DNA from: Parus major
Lineage: Eukaryota; Chordata; Aves; Passeriformes; Paridae
Length of the DNA: 64,000 nt
Reading direction: 5' to 3'
Assembly (NCBI RefSeq): GCF_001522545.3
Contig: NC_031770.1
Location: forward strand, 6,289,321 to 6,353,320
Shown here: positions 62,988 to 64,000 of the stretch, in pieces
Numbering within the stretch: the first letter of the stretch is position 1
How the letters are laid out: every line of letters starts with the position of its first letter
Program-made: the position numbers and the translations under genes
Notes under the pieces: generated by a model
Seen by the model: the letters and a program-made list of their open reading frames with translations, nothing else
Database searches by the model: none
What the model was told of the DNA's origin: nothing

Positions 62988-64000
62988 CTAGGAAAAAAGC
63001 CATAGTAAATTAAAAAAATGTGATGAATCTGAATTTTTTTTAATCAACTGTTTTCTCCTTTGTAAAAGAGCAATCTAGCTTTTCTTCAACAAGTCTGTGG
63101 AAACAACATAAATATTGCTTAAAAACCCATCTTTATAAAGAAGATAGCTTTACAGGCTATGTTTTTCCAAATAAAACATTCCTTCAGTAAAAACTACAAG
63201 AGTCAGAAGAAGAGTTTGCTATGTGGTATCTGATTCCCAACACTCCTGCTGTTCCTCAGAAAGGTCTCTTCTCCAGGTATTCAACTGTGCAGTCTACAGA
63301 TGCCAGAATGAGTAACACAACAAAACCAACAGATATACACAGAGCCCTTATGTTTAATGTACCACACTATCATTACTTAAAATTCTGAATTAGTTACATT
63401 GCTGAAGTTTTGCCTCTGTGACAATACTCTGACAATGCTGCAGGATCTCTGCTGACTGCTGTATTTTTTGTCCTAGAAAAGCAAACCCCACAGAAGTGCA
63501 ACATGTCTGGCTCCTTATAATTCTGGCCTAACAGGACCAGACAGTTAAGTTTGGATGTGTTAATCAGGTTTCCATTAAATTCCTAATTTAGCACAGACAT
63601 CCACTCTTTCCATGCCCAGAACTTGCACCTGCATAGATAAGTGTGTCTTAACCTTTAAGCATTTTGTAAATAGAACAGAATGAAGTTTTCTATAAATATG
63701 CATCATCAGAGTATTCAATGATGTAAGAACATCACCTTAAAAATAAATCCATTAAATAACTGAAGCATTCCCATTTTACATGTAGAATACTTAAATCCAG
63801 AATATGCACTTCATTTAAAAGCAATCTTATAATTTTGGTTAAAAATTCCATACACATCAGGAATATTTTCTAAAACTCACTGCATGACAGAGCACTTGGA
63901 TGTTATGAGGATGAAAACCGCTTTCAGATGCACCTTATAAACTTTCAGCCCACTCTTCACAAGATGGGCACTGGAAAAAAATTTTTTTGATCTAAGGAGA
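62988..64000 (-). other. ESF1: ESF1 intron, partial
   Basis: Follows the fifth-from-last exon upstream. The preceding exon (human ends ...VTWEPG) is not present before 64,000. Confidence 0.75.

Noticed and set aside
1..64000. CRISPR arrays, bacterial operons, tRNA or rRNA genes
   Set aside because: The window is vertebrate nuclear DNA; no spaced repeats of CRISPR type, no tRNA box A/B pair and no rRNA sequence were seen.

Overview
This is vertebrate, almost certainly avian, nuclear DNA. Short conserved exons are scattered through long AT-rich introns with canonical GT/AG junctions. The recognisable dispersed repeats are CR1-type LINE fragments plus one LTR, with no mammalian SINEs. Two runs of N fall exactly in the most GC-rich places. 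The bird assignment is an inference from the CR1 family.

Layout: positions 1-43,600 hold most of TASP1 (threonine aspartase 1, taspase-1) on the minus strand. Nine coding exons were placed by splice junction and reading frame; they encode residues 1-291 of a protein that is about 420 residues in human. The catalytic Asp233-Thr234 junction is present. The C-terminal exons are not in the window and should lie beyond position 1. The promoter CpG island is at about 43,440-44,020 and is partly hidden by a 231-base gap.

Positions 44,000-48,000 are the unusual part. A segment next to the TASP1 CpG island (42,940-43,596) is present a second time, in the same orientation, at 45,935-47,150. The second copy is interrupted by a CR1 element and leads into its own CpG island. 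That island carries three perfect TGACGTCA elements spaced exactly 22 bp apart, then seven perfect copies of a GC-rich 14-mer. Between the two copies lies a predicted two-exon minus-strand gene, 168 residues, with signal peptide and transmembrane segment. I do not recognise it.

Positions 48,000-55,400 are intergenic with no supported gene. Positions 55,681-62,987 hold the last five coding exons of ESF1 (nucleolar pre-rRNA processing protein), also on the minus strand; its 5' exons lie beyond 64,000. TASP1 next to ESF1 in the same orientation matches the order I recall on human chromosome 20p12. TASP1 and ESF1 are housekeeping genes with no direct pathway link; what they share is conserved synteny.
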